64,000 nt of DNA from Gracilibacillus alcaliphilus (lineage in GTDB: Bacteria > Bacillota > Bacilli > Bacillales > Amphibacillaceae): positions 62,001 through 126,000 of the forward strand of contig NZ_JAFBFA010000002.1 of assembly GCF_016909015.1 (NCBI RefSeq), in the 5' to 3' direction. The position numbers and the translations under genes were made by a program. Positions 15,076 to 24,114 of the stretch are shown in pieces. The notes below the pieces were generated by a model. The model was not told the origin of the DNA and ran no database searches. It was given only the letters and a program-made list of their open reading frames with translations. Position 1 is the stretch's first letter; each line of letters opens with the position of its first letter.

Positions 15076-17904
15076 ATGAGAATTGAACAGGTGGATATAT
15101 ATGGATTCGGCAAATGGGTAGATAAATCCTTTTCTTTTCAATCGGAGAAATATCTGGAGATTGCTGGTGATAATGAAGCAGGAAAATCTACAATCAGAGA
15201 ATTTATTCTCTATATTTTATTCGGTTTAAAGCCAAAATCATTAGAACGGTTTGTCCCGCGAAAAGGTTCTACCTTGGGCGGACGCTTAATTATTTCTGGA
15301 TTAGACAAAGAACCAGTTACAATTGAACGGATATATCGTCAAAAGCAATCACAAGCCGTGATCACAACCAGTGATGGACAGTCATTAGACGAGTATTGGT
15401 TAAAAAACCAGCTTCAAGGGCTTGATCGGGATCAATATGGATCCATCTATGCGTTCACTGCCCATGATTTGCAGCAAATTCAAGATCTGGATAACCAAGC
15501 TTTACATGAGGTGCTGCTTGCCATTGGGATGACTGGGTCTGATCGGATTTATCAAGTGGAGAAGCAACTGCATAAAGAAATGGATGCCTTATTTAAACCA
15601 TATGGTAAGAAGCCACTGATCAATCAGCAGTTTCAGGTATTAGCTGATACCCAGCAACAATTGCAAGAGGCAAAACGTTTGGAGCAGACCTATCAGAGTC
15701 AGCTGGATGCGATTGCAGAGGGAGAAGCCAATCTCCAGCAATTACATCAGCAAAAAGGTATTCAAGAACAAGAGCTTAAACAATTGGAAAAACAACTAAC
15801 CAACTATTCATTGATCAATGATTATTATTTGACCTGTGCACAGCTTAAACGATATGCCGATGAGATTGCTTTTCCAACAGCAGGTGCCGAGCGTTTAAAG
15901 GAATGGAAAGATAAACTGCTCCCAATTCAGAGTAAAGTACAAGTGTTGCGAAAGGAAATCGAACATATCAAAGAACAGACTAGTCAAATTAACTTGGTAT
16001 CTGCAGAGCAGGTGGCAGAATGGGAAAAGGCAGCTGCAGATCAGCAGCGCCTTTATGAACAACAGCAGCATGTTCAGCAATTAGAAGAGCGTATTGCAGA
16101 TAATCAGGCAGAGATATCAACCATTTTAGCCTCTTTACAGCTTGGAATATCGGAAGAGGAATTAGCTGAACTGGAGTTGCCTTTTTATTTAGAAAATGAA
16201 TGGAGCGATCTAAGGGATCAATTAGATAAATTACAGGTAGAACAACAGTATTTGCTAAATGACCAGCAATCGGTTATCCGTGTGCGGAAAGAATTAAAAG
16301 AGAAGAAACGTCACCTGATGTCTCAACAGCTCGATCAAGGACATATACAACACTTACAAGAGCAAATACAAACGGCACAGAGTACAGAACAAACGAAGAG
16401 GCAAATTGAGAAATTCCAAGAGTGGCAGGAGACCTATCAAAAACAATTACGAATATCGCTAATAGTGGGGGGAATAGGTTGGCTGTGTGCGTTTATACTC
16501 TTTTTTGTGACAGACTTTATTTGGTCAGGAATCATTATTGGGTTAGCGACGATACAATATGTGGCATTCAGGTTATATGGTAAGACAATTACACAATGGC
16601 AGCAGTCTGATGCTAACGAGTCTGCGGTTTCTCATTTAACACCTGATAAGGTCCGAGAAATAGATCAGCAACTGCAAAAACAGGATGAGCTTTATTCGGC
16701 ATTAGAAGCACTGGAAAAGGATCTCCAACGCTATCAAATAGATGAATTGAAACTGAATGAACGAATTACGTTTATTGAGGAAAGATTAGCACAGTTACAA
16801 CAGAGGATAAATGATTATAAGGCAGAATTCCCGTTTTTAGCAGCTATTCCTTTTACCTATTGGCCAAAATTATATCCACAGTTCAAGTCATTAAAAGGAC
16901 TGGCAGATAAGAATAGGGAGTTGCGTAAAAAAAGAACAGATGTAATCCGAACGATGAGTGAGATAAAAAACATAGAAGGACTTGACCAACGACTGAAGCA
17001 GGAACAGCAGAAGAGACAGCAAAAAAAGCAGTTAAAGGAAAGATGTCAAACAATAGAGCAGCAGCTAGCCCTTCTTATAGAAGAACAGCGACCATACCAA
17101 CAAGAGGTGCAACATTTATTAGCAGAAGCCCAAGCAAAAACAGAAACAGACTTTTGGGAGAAGGCGGCAATGTTTGAGGAGTATGTACAACTCAAACAGC
17201 AGCAAGAACGTCTTTATGATAGTCTGCGAGTAAGCTTTGATCAACAGATGATCCAATGTATCAGCCAGGGGAAATTTGAGGAGGAACAAAGCTTACAAAA
17301 ACAAAGAACAGCCCTGCAGCAATCTTTGATAGAGTTAGAAGAACAAATTAAATTGCAGCAGGCTGCAATAAGTGATGAGAAAGCGAAGATAGCTATGCTG
17401 GAAGCAAACGAAGAAACATCGATTCAACAGCATCGCTTAGCTCAACAACAAGATCAGCTACAAGAGCAAGTGAGACAGTGGACAGTTTATCAAGTAGCAT
17501 TTAGAAAATTGTCGATGGCCAAGGTGAATTATACCAAAAAGTATTTGCCAAAGGTGTTGGAGTTGGCCAGTGTTTATTTTCAGCGTTTAACCCTTGGGCA
17601 TTACGTCAACCTGCGCATGATGGAAGATCAAACATTGACAGTGGAAACGAAGACAGGTTATCTATTTCAGGTTACTGATTTATCCCAGGCGACAATGGAT
17701 CAGTTATATATTTCGATCCGTTTCGCCTTAAGTCAGATAATGACTGACCGTATAGCATTACCGTTTTTGATTGATGACGGTTTTGTTCACTTCGACCCCA
17801 GTCGTAAGGCTGTTATCTTGGAAATAATGGAAGAATTAAGCAGGGAACACCAAATTATCTATTTTACTGCTAATGCAACGGCTCATTCTGTTATCCAGCT
17901 ATAA
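15076..17904 (+). CDS. yhaN: SMC-like ATPase YhaN
   Basis: A 942-residue Rad50/SbcC-like ATPase paired with YhaO. N-terminal Walker A is GDNEAGKST (about 31-39). Two long Gln/Glu-rich coiled coils (about 180-440 and 510-790) flank a predicted hydrophobic hairpin (about 460-490, ISLIVGGIGWLCAFILFFVT), which is typical of YhaN and may insert in the membrane. The C-terminal ATPase half has LSQATMDQLYISIRFAL (signature) and LPFLIDDGF (Walker B). Start ATG has AGGAGGTGAAGC before it. Likely co-expressed with yhaO under SOS control. Confidence 0.94.
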   Translation: MRIEQVDIYGFGKWVDKSFSFQSEKYLEIAGDNEAGKSTIREFILYILFGLKPKSLERFVPRKGSTLGGRLIISGLDKEPVTIERIYRQKQSQAVITTSDGQSLDEYWLKNQLQGLDRDQYGSIYAFTAHDLQQIQDLDNQALHEVLLAIGMTGSDRIYQVEKQLHKEMDALFKPYGKKPLINQQFQVLADTQQQLQEAKRLEQTYQSQLDAIAEGEANLQQLHQQKGIQEQELKQLEKQLTNYSLINDYYLTCAQLKRYADEIAFPTAGAERLKEWKDKLLPIQSKVQVLRKEIEHIKEQTSQINLVSAEQVAEWEKAAADQQRLYEQQQHVQQLEERIADNQAEISTILASLQLGISEEELAELELPFYLENEWSDLRDQLDKLQVEQQYLLNDQQSVIRVRKELKEKKRHLMSQQLDQGHIQHLQEQIQTAQSTEQTKRQIEKFQEWQETYQKQLRISLIVGGIGWLCAFILFFVTDFIWSGIIIGLATIQYVAFRLYGKTITQWQQSDANESAVSHLTPDKVREIDQQLQKQDELYSALEALEKDLQRYQIDELKLNERITFIEERLAQLQQRINDYKAEFPFLAAIPFTYWPKLYPQFKSLKGLADKNRELRKKRTDVIRTMSEIKNIEGLDQRLKQEQQKRQQKKQLKERCQTIEQQLALLIEEQRPYQQEVQHLLAEAQAKTETDFWEKAAMFEEYVQLKQQQERLYDSLRVSFDQQMIQCISQGKFEEEQSLQKQRTALQQSLIELEEQIKLQQAAISDEKAKIAMLEANEETSIQQHRLAQQQDQLQEQVRQWTVYQVAFRKLSMAKVNYTKKYLPKVLELASVYFQRLTLGHYVNLRMMEDQTLTVETKTGYLFQVTDLSQATMDQLYISIRFALSQIMTDRIALPFLIDDGFVHFDPSRKAVILEIMEELSREHQIIYFTANATAHSVIQL

Positions 17905-17905
17905 G

Positions 17906-17938
17906 AACAACACGCGGAGGACAGCTTCGCGTGTTGTT
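17906..17938. terminator. Hairpin between convergent yhaN and yhaM
   Basis: A perfect eleven-base stem, AACAACACGCG (17906-17916) with CGCGTGTTGTT (17928-17938), sits between two converging genes. There is no strong T-run on either side, so it is a probable but not certain bidirectional terminator. Confidence 0.55.
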
Positions 17939-17946
17939 AGCGTGTA

Positions 17947-19173
17947 TTATTTTTCAGAGTCTGCCTCGGTATTTTCGTAGCGGCTGTCTAAATAATCGAC
18001 AATATGGATAATGTATCCTTCTAAATTTTGCGGTTTACGAATGGCACTGCCCCATTCAGGTAAGCCATGGTGGCATAGGATACAATGAGCGATTAAGTGA
18101 ATATCTTCCATGCTGACAGCAATCTGGTAGTTATCAATCACTTTCGACAAAACTAAGACACCGTAAGGAATATGCCCGATGGATACACCGAGAGGGTCCA
18201 TTGCAATACCAGCTTGTTTATGCTTTCCTTCTGTAAAGGTTGCCGTAGGAAAAAGAAAATGAAAGATATCAAAGGATTTACCAGCATAATCGTATTCGGC
18301 TAATTTACCAATATCGTGGTAGAGAATACTAGTCATCAGTGCTCCATAATTGATCGAATCCAATTTATATTCAGCCATTCCTTGCAGCATATGATAAAGG
18401 TGGTCAATACTATCTTTCCAAACATAAGCTGGGTAACTGTTATCTTCTTTTAGCGTATCCCAGATCTCCTGTTTATACTGTGTCTCTACTTTATGTATTA
18501 ATTTCATGATAGCCTGGAATGGGTTATTAGATTGAACAGTGATATAGCGACAGAAGCGCATGAGTCCGACTGTATGTTTCAATAATCCTCCAAGATAGTT
18601 ATGATGAAATCCTTTGGCAGCAGGGGAGAGACGGAATGATTCCCATAGCTGTTCCATTGCCTTCAGGGCTATATCTTGATAGGGCTGGTCTAATTCAAGC
18701 AAATAGGCGAATAATTCATTGCTTAATGCTGTGATATCCTGTTTGGTAAAGGCGAGTAAATCAAAGGGATTGATAGATTCTTGAACAGGCGTCATGTTAT
18801 AGATGGTCAGGCTCTTAAATCCATTAAAGACGTCTACTTGACCGCGGACATCAAAGACACCTTCTTGTTCCAGAATAGGGAGCATTTGCTCGACTTCGCC
18901 GTTGTTATCCCACATTTTAGCAGAGATCGTTCCCGATTGATCGCCCAGAGATAATCTTAAAAAAGATTTATTTGTTTTTGTTTTTTTGACTTCAAAATCA
19001 TTTAACAGTACGCGTCCTGAGACACTGTCACCTTTCGAATATTGCTCGATATCGATCCCTTGTACAGCATTAGGTAATGCAGGGGAAGGGAATTGCTGCT
19101 GAATCCATTGCAGCTGATCGTCTGTTAACTGATAATCGATCGTAATCATCTCATAGAAATAAGGCTTCATCAT
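17947..19173 (-). CDS. yhaM: YhaM-like 3'-5' exoribonuclease with inserted segment
   Basis: OB-fold plus HD-domain nuclease that degrades RNA or single-stranded DNA from the 3' end. The OB part spans about residues 50-135 (FLRLSLGDQSGTISAKMWD). HD residues: FHHNYLGGLLKHT, SILYHDIGK and CHHGLPEWGS, the last matching YhaM closely. At 408 residues it is about 95 longer than B. subtilis YhaM: roughly 45 extra at the N-terminus and about 50 inserted between the first His motif and the HD pair (about 210-280). The ATG at 19173 follows AAAGGAAGTGA. It converges on yhaN, unlike the yhaONM operon of B. subtilis. Confidence 0.85.
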   Translation of the reverse strand: MMKPYFYEMITIDYQLTDDQLQWIQQQFPSPALPNAVQGIDIEQYSKGDSVSGRVLLNDFEVKKTKTNKSFLRLSLGDQSGTISAKMWDNNGEVEQMLPILEQEGVFDVRGQVDVFNGFKSLTIYNMTPVQESINPFDLLAFTKQDITALSNELFAYLLELDQPYQDIALKAMEQLWESFRLSPAAKGFHHNYLGGLLKHTVGLMRFCRYITVQSNNPFQAIMKLIHKVETQYKQEIWDTLKEDNSYPAYVWKDSIDHLYHMLQGMAEYKLDSINYGALMTSILYHDIGKLAEYDYAGKSFDIFHFLFPTATFTEGKHKQAGIAMDPLGVSIGHIPYGVLVLSKVIDNYQIAVSMEDIHLIAHCILCHHGLPEWGSAIRKPQNLEGYIIHIVDYLDSRYENTEADSEK

Positions 19174-19318
19174 ATTATTCACTTCCTTTTGCTGGGGTGG
19201 ATGTGTCATGTTGCGTTACCTCATATGTAATCCCGAGTTCAGCTACAGCAAGCTGATGGGAAAGGATGGACATTAATGTGAAGATAAGTTGCAACTCCTC
19301 CTTTATCATAACATAAAC

Positions 19319-19344
19319 ACCCTATCTTCTTAAGAAGATAGGGT
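19319..19344 (-). terminator. Terminator of prsA
   Basis: A perfect 26-bp palindrome, ACCCTATCTTC-TTAA-GAAGATAGGGT, begins seven bases past the prsA stop on the minus strand and continues into GTTTATG. Confidence 0.8.
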
Positions 19345-19350
19345 AGTGGT

Positions 19351-20343
19351 TTATTCTGCAGATTCTTCTGAATTTTCTTGCTCTGATTGATTTTCCTCAT
19401 CAGCCGGAGCCTCTTCTGTGTCATCGGCAGGTGCTTCTTCCTCAGCAGGTGTTTCCTCCTCGGCAGGAGCCTCTTCTTCAGCTGGTTCTTCGAATACAAA
19501 TAAATCGTCATACTCATCAAGTTTAACATCGATATTGGCGTCTTTCATCATTTCTTGAATTTTTGTTTGGAAGGCCGCTTGATCTACTTTGGTAGTAGCG
19601 ATTTCTCTTCTCAGTCGATCTTGGATATCTTCTAATGGTTCAATATCTTCATTTTCGACACGATCAGTTACTTGAATGACATGGAAACCGTGAGTAGTTT
19701 CGACAGGTTCACTAATCTCATCTATTTCTAGTGCATAAGCAGCATCTTCAAATTCTGGCACCATTCGTCCCGGACCGAATTCCCCTAAGTCACCGCCATT
19801 GCTGGCACTGCCTGGATCAGTAGAGTACTCTTCGGCTAATTCAGCGAAATCTTCACCGTCATCTAATTTCTCAATCACTTCATTAGCTGTTTCTTCATCT
19901 TCCACTAATATGTGACGAGCTTGCAGGTTAGTGCTCATTCTATCGTAGCGCTCTTGAATTTCTTCATCAGTTACTTCTACATCTTCCGTAGCTGCTTTTT
20001 GTTGCGCAAGATTAAAACGTACCTCTTCTTTAAGAGCATCCTCATCTGTAAAGCCGTTTTGTGTTAGGAAAAAGTCCCACTGATCGCCTGCTTCTTCTTT
20101 GTATTGCTCTACTTCTTGATCTACCTCTTCATCAGATACCTCAAAGTTACCGGTGACCACCTTTTTAAGCACTAGTTGTTGAAGTACTGGACTACCGTTA
20201 GCTCTTTTAAGTTCTTGATAGAATTCTTCCTTGGAAACATCGCCTACCTCTGTTTCTACAATTGTTTCCGGATCATCGGAAGAACAGGCAGATAGTGTGA
20301 ATACGCCTGCTGCCAATGCTGCTGATACTAATAACTTTTTCAT
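19351..20343 (-). CDS. prsA: PrsA foldase lipoprotein
   Basis: Membrane-anchored peptidyl-prolyl isomerase that helps exported proteins fold. A 20-residue signal with lipobox LSAC (Cys at about 20) precedes a charged N-domain, the parvulin domain at about 139-235 (ARHILVEDEETA, FAELAEEYSTDPGSASNGGD, FGPGRMVPEFEDAAY, THGFHVIQV), and a C-domain. The last 45 residues are an acidic low-complexity tail built from EEAPAEEE-type units, longer than the short tail of B. subtilis PrsA. Start ATG has AGGGGTG upstream. The overall acidity fits export into a saline environment; that is inference. Confidence 0.95.
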   Translation of the reverse strand: MKKLLVSAALAAGVFTLSACSSDDPETIVETEVGDVSKEEFYQELKRANGSPVLQQLVLKKVVTGNFEVSDEEVDQEVEQYKEEAGDQWDFFLTQNGFTDEDALKEEVRFNLAQQKAATEDVEVTDEEIQERYDRMSTNLQARHILVEDEETANEVIEKLDDGEDFAELAEEYSTDPGSASNGGDLGEFGPGRMVPEFEDAAYALEIDEISEPVETTHGFHVIQVTDRVENEDIEPLEDIQDRLRREIATTKVDQAAFQTKIQEMMKDANIDVKLDEYDDLFVFEEPAEEEAPAEEETPAEEEAPADDTEEAPADEENQSEQENSEESAE

Positions 20344-20458
20344 CTCTCATACACCCCTAATTCATTTACAATATCTATTATAGCTCTTGCAATAATATAC
20401 CACATATTATACACAAATAAATACTAAAGATTTATATTACATGAATTTTCCTTAATTT

Positions 20459-20638
20459 TTATGCATATGTAACATTCACATAGGATGAAATCAATAAAAT
20501 TGTAATCAAAATATTAATGGTGCGAAATACGTTGGATTGCTTCTCTTGTCCCATTTCAGTCTGTAAACAAAGTCTTAGAGTAAGCGAATTAAAAATAAAT
20601 AAAACAAATATAGAAAAAAATAAAAAAATCACGAACAT
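20459..20638 (-). CDS. Small two-helix membrane protein
   Basis: A 59-residue reading frame with a convincing ribosome binding site (GGAGGG, seven bases before ATG 20638). Residues 1-19 (MFVIFLFFSIFVLFIFNSL) and about 43-58 (INILITILLISSYVNV) are hydrophobic; the middle is polar (TEMGQEKQSN). I do not recognise the family. It lies between prsA and yhaH on the same strand, where B. subtilis has other short yha genes. No terminator follows before the prsA promoter region. Confidence 0.5.
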   Translation of the reverse strand: MFVIFLFFSIFVLFIFNSLTLRLCLQTEMGQEKQSNVFRTINILITILLISSYVNVTYA

Positions 20639-20746
20639 TAAGATACCCTCCTTCATCTCACACTCATTACTTTAACAAAAAAAAATCAATTTGAACAGTA
20701 TCTATCATTCAGATACTAGAGTAGGCACTTTTTTATAAAAGGAAAG

Positions 20747-20850
20747 TGTGTTCAAAAACTGCCATTATTAACTATTTCAGAAATAACCTCCATAAAAGAT
20801 ATGGAGAGCAAGGCAATCGCTGAGGCTGACCGTTTCACTTTTCGTTCATA
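20747..20850. repeat. Hairpin-array element fragment E1
   Basis: It starts with AGTGTGTTCAAAAA, the end sequence of elements A-D, and continues with a block (20763-20846) closely matching 58758-58845. It lacks the opposite inverted end, so it looks like a solo or decayed copy. Confidence 0.65.
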
Positions 20851-20879
20851 AATCTTACTGCTATATTTTATAGGCAAAT

Positions 20880-20914
20880 AAACAAAGGTCAGCGCTAAAG
20901 GCTGACCTTTGTTT
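20880..20914 (-). terminator. Terminator of yhaH
   Basis: AAACAAAGGTCAGC (20880-20893) pairs perfectly with GCTGACCTTTGTTT (20901-20914), overlapping the yhaH stop codon; minus-strand T residues follow. Confidence 0.85.
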
Positions 20915-21275
20915 ATTCTGGGGTTTTTGTTTTTTCCTCTAGTTCTCTAAGGCTCTCTTCAATTTGCGTTAAGTATTTTTGAATGTTCTTTTGATGCGGT
21001 TCTACTGTCTTTTTCCAAGATTCAATAGAGTCCTTAATATCGGTGGCAAGGTCTTTAATTAAGGCAGCACCTTCTTTAGAGGTCTTTGTAATTTGATCTT
21101 TTAAGTCTACGCCTTCGGTTTTTAAGTGATCGATATAACGTATGGCTTCTTCGCCTTTTACTTTCATATCTGATCTTAATTCTTTACCAGCCTTTGGTGT
21201 GCTTAGTAATGTAGCAGCAGCACCTACTACACTGCCTGCTAATATGCCGATTAGTAACGATTTCGTATTAATCAT
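20913..21275 (-). CDS. yhaH: YtxH-family protein YhaH
   Basis: A 120-residue YtxH-domain protein: one N-terminal membrane helix with the glycine-rich motif IGILAGSVVGAAATLLSTPK, then GKELRSDMK and an amphipathic helical tail. Such proteins are anchored at the membrane with a cytoplasmic tail; some are general-stress induced, but the molecular role is unknown. The ATG at 21275 follows AAAGGAG by eight bases. Same position next to hit as in B. subtilis. Confidence 0.9.
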   Translation of the reverse strand: MINTKSLLIGILAGSVVGAAATLLSTPKAGKELRSDMKVKGEEAIRYIDHLKTEGVDLKDQITKTSKEGAALIKDLATDIKDSIESWKKTVEPHQKNIQKYLTQIEESLRELEEKTKTPE

Positions 21276-21342
21276 AACAAACACTCCTTTCTAAATATAA
21301 CATTCTCTTTTTTGGCGAATATCAAACCCCTATTTTTGAAAA

Positions 21343-21762
21343 TTAGAGATTCGTGGAGATTTCGGAAGCAATTGCTGCTAAGTCATGCTGATTTTCGTGG
21401 GTAATCCACTGTGCTTGATAACCATCGGTTTTGTCATAACGTGGAATCAGGTGAAGATGGAGATGGAAAACCGTTTGACCAGCAAATTCTTCATTATTAT
21501 TAACTATATTAATACCGGCCGGCTGAAATGCCTGGTTTAGTGCATTGGCAATCTTCGGTACTCGAGCAAATAACGCTGCTGCAATGGCTTCATCTGTTTC
21601 ATAGATATTTTTGGTATGTTCTTTTGGGATGACTAACGTATGGCCCTTCGTAACCTGGCTGATATCAAGAAAGGCATAAACGTCATCGTCTTCATAAACT
21701 TTGGCAGAAGGGATGTCTCCAGCTATAATTTTGCAAAAAATACAGTCAGCATCTGTTCTCAT
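21343..21762 (-). CDS. hit: HIT-family nucleotide-binding protein
   Basis: A 139-residue histidine-triad protein that hydrolyses purine nucleoside phosphoramidates or related nucleotides. The active-site motif HLHLHLIP is at about 100-107; CIFCKII near the N-terminus and KGHTLVIPKEH are family blocks. Start ATG has AAAGGAGCG before it. It is divergent from ecsA, as in B. subtilis. Confidence 0.95.
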   Translation of the reverse strand: MRTDADCIFCKIIAGDIPSAKVYEDDDVYAFLDISQVTKGHTLVIPKEHTKNIYETDEAIAAALFARVPKIANALNQAFQPAGINIVNNNEEFAGQTVFHLHLHLIPRYDKTDGYQAQWITHENQHDLAAIASEISTNL

Positions 21763-22114
21763 CCTAATCGCTCCTTTGATTAATGTGGTTTTATCAAGGG
21801 GCTTTGTAAAGCAGCAACTCCTTAATAATTCTGATAATAAATTCTATTATACAATATTATCACAATTTTATCATCTAACCGAGGATCCTTCTGAGTATCT
21901 ATATCATATTTTTGGTATAATGAGGGATGGTAGATCATAATAGAGTGTAAAGAGATTTTTTACGATCTAAATCAACCGCATATACTCAGCTCAAGTGTAC
22001 AGAAAATCAATGAAGTTAATTGGAAAAACGGTGAGTTATAACTGGAAAAAACTTCACCGATATAAATCTGATTTTGTCAAAGTGCGAATACTTCACAATA
22101 TAAAAGGGGTGGCG
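21763..22114. other. Divergent promoter region between hit and ecsA
   Basis: Contains the extended -10 of ecsA (21913-21921) and AT-rich sequence towards hit, including a minus-strand TATAAT near 21847. No gene is seen; an upstream extension of the ecsA frame lacks a ribosome binding site. Confidence 0.5.
21913..21921 (+). promoter_or_regulatory. Extended -10 promoter of ecsA
   Basis: TGGTATAAT is a consensus extended -10; transcription would start about 190 bp before the ecsA start codon. Confidence 0.5.
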
Positions 22115-22864
22115 ATGATGGAACCTTTGTTACATATTAAAGATCTAGAGGGTGGATATACCCATAAAAATGTATTACACGGTATTTCTTTTGATGTACA
22201 GCCAAACGAAGTGGTAGGATTGATTGGTTTAAATGGAGCCGGGAAAAGTACAACTATTAAGCATGTGATTGGACTCATGCAGGCAAAAGCAGGTACGGTG
22301 GCCATCAAGGGGAAAACGTTTCAAGAAGCACCAGATACTTACCGGCAGCATTTCTCTTATATTCCAGAGATGCCGGTATTATATGATGAGTTAACACTGG
22401 AAGAGCATTTGCGATTAACGGCTATGGCCTATAACCTGCCTGAAGATGTCTACCAAGCTCGTGTGACACCATTATTGAAAGAGTTTCGTCTGGAAAAAAA
22501 GCTGAAATGGTTTCCGATCCATTTTTCAAAAGGGATGCGGCAAAAGGTAATGATTATGTGTGCCTTTCTGGTTGAGCCTGATTTATATATTGTAGATGAA
22601 CCTTTTGTCGGTTTGGATCCGATTGGTATTCAATCATATTTACAATTAATGAATCAAATGAAGGAACAGGGGGCAGGTGTATTAATGTCTACCCATATTC
22701 TAGCTACGGCAGAGCGTTATTGTGATCGTTTTGTTATTCTTCATGATGGTGTGATTAGAGCCTATGGCACTTTAGAGGAATTACGAGAAACGTTCGATCG
22801 ACCACAGGCAACACTGGACGACCTGTATATTCAATTGACGAAAGAGGCGGATCAATATGCTTGA
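22115..22864 (+). CDS. ecsA: ABC transporter ATPase EcsA
   Basis: ATP-binding subunit of the Ecs transporter, which affects protein secretion, competence and intramembrane proteolysis by RasP in B. subtilis. Walker A GLNGAGKST, signature FSKGMRQK, Walker B LYIVDEPFVGLDP and switch His in MSTHIL. The protein is about 249 residues, with AAGGGGTGG before tandem ATG codons at 22115 and 22118; the first is used here. It overlaps ecsB by 8 bp. Confidence 0.95.
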   Translation: MMEPLLHIKDLEGGYTHKNVLHGISFDVQPNEVVGLIGLNGAGKSTTIKHVIGLMQAKAGTVAIKGKTFQEAPDTYRQHFSYIPEMPVLYDELTLEEHLRLTAMAYNLPEDVYQARVTPLLKEFRLEKKLKWFPIHFSKGMRQKVMIMCAFLVEPDLYIVDEPFVGLDPIGIQSYLQLMNQMKEQGAGVLMSTHILATAERYCDRFVILHDGVIRAYGTLEELRETFDRPQATLDDLYIQLTKEADQYA

Positions 22865-24068
22865 TGTGCGGAAAATGTTTATGGATCGACTTTCTGCTCA
22901 TTTTAAAGAGCTGAGCCGCTATTTGCGTTATATATTGACAGGACATTTTGTGATTGCGATGATGTTTATTATTTCCGCCACGGCGGTCTATTATCAGCGG
23001 TTCTTAGAAGATATCCCAGCATATTTCCCATCTGGCTGGGTAATTGCTTTTATCCTTGGACTAGCTGCCGTGTACAGCCCGATTCAAACATTATTAAAGA
23101 GGGCTGATATTGTTTTTTTAATTCCGGCAGAACATCAGATGCATGACTATTTCCGGCGTACACTGGTATACAGTTTTATTTCGCAGCTGTATTTGTTTGT
23201 GATTGCGATTGTAGCCGTTGCGCCTTTGTATATGGAAGTGTTCCCAGACAGTTCCTTTATATGGCTGTTTCTTGCCTTGTTAGTGATTAAAGCATGGAGC
23301 CTGCTTGCCAACTGGTCGATGCTGAAGATACGTGACCAGCAGTTGCGTCTTATCGATCAAATTGTCCGCAGTGCTTTAGTCATTACTCTGGTCTATTTTT
23401 ATGTTGTCCAAGCAATGGTGTTTTTATTGGTGGTTACGGTATTATTGGTGATTCTATTCGGGGTGAATGTGATGGTCGGCAGAAGGAATCCCAGTCTTAA
23501 TTGGGATTTGTTAATCGAGAATGACTACCGGAGAATGCGCCAGTTTTATCGTTTAGCTAATATGTTTACCGATGTCCCGCATATGGAGACAGAAGTCAAA
23601 AAGCGCCATCTGCTTGTACGTCTACTAATTAAGCCGCTGACGTTTACACAAAAGGATGTCTATGCTTATTTATACCGCATCACTACTGTTCGGAGTGGGG
23701 AGTATCTGGGAATATACTTCCGGTTACTGGTCATTGGGGGCTTACTGGTTTATTTTATCCCTAATCAATGGCTGAAATTAATCTTTGCCATCTTGTTTGT
23801 ATATATGATCTTTTTGCAAGTCGCCCCACTTTGGAAACATCATGTTACCATTGTCTGGCTGGATTTGTACCCGATCTCTTTACAAGCTCGAGCTCAGGCT
23901 TTTATTAGCTGGATGCAGCGGCTTACTTTAGTTGCAGCTGCTTTATTTATCATCTTGTTATTAGTGATGGGAGAGTGGCTGGCCGCTGTTTGCTTAGTAG
24001 TGATTGCCCTGTTGTTTATTTGGATGATAGTTCCTGGTTATCTTCAGAAGAAAATGAATGCGCAATAA
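22857..24068 (+). CDS. ecsB: ABC transporter permease EcsB
   Basis: Membrane partner of EcsA, 403 residues. Hydrophobic helices occur in pairs around 26-46, 57-75, 110-130, 138-155, 172-205, 290-330 and 352-395, and the loop WDLLIENDYRRMRQFYRLANMFTDVP (described here as the region at about 218-243) is a conserved EcsB segment. The start overlaps the end of ecsA. The third gene of the B. subtilis operon, ecsC, is absent; a bidirectional terminator follows at once. Confidence 0.94.
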   Translation: MLDVRKMFMDRLSAHFKELSRYLRYILTGHFVIAMMFIISATAVYYQRFLEDIPAYFPSGWVIAFILGLAAVYSPIQTLLKRADIVFLIPAEHQMHDYFRRTLVYSFISQLYLFVIAIVAVAPLYMEVFPDSSFIWLFLALLVIKAWSLLANWSMLKIRDQQLRLIDQIVRSALVITLVYFYVVQAMVFLLVVTVLLVILFGVNVMVGRRNPSLNWDLLIENDYRRMRQFYRLANMFTDVPHMETEVKKRHLLVRLLIKPLTFTQKDVYAYLYRITTVRSGEYLGIYFRLLVIGGLLVYFIPNQWLKLIFAILFVYMIFLQVAPLWKHHVTIVWLDLYPISLQARAQAFISWMQRLTLVAAALFIILLLVMGEWLAAVCLVVIALLFIWMIVPGYLQKKMNAQ

Positions 24069-24102
24069 GCAAAAGCTGTCCAAGTATGAGGACAGCTTTT
24101 GC
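24069..24102. terminator. Bidirectional terminator between ecsB and yhaA
   Basis: GCAAAAGCTGTCC (24069-24081) pairs with GGACAGCTTTTGC (24090-24102), giving a T-rich 3' side on both strands between convergent genes. Confidence 0.88.
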
Positions 24103-24114
24103 CTATTCGAGCTA

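Noticed and set aside
21701..21940. Plus-strand frame overlapping hit
   Set aside because: Antisense to the conserved hit gene and running through the ecsA promoter; no ribosome binding site.
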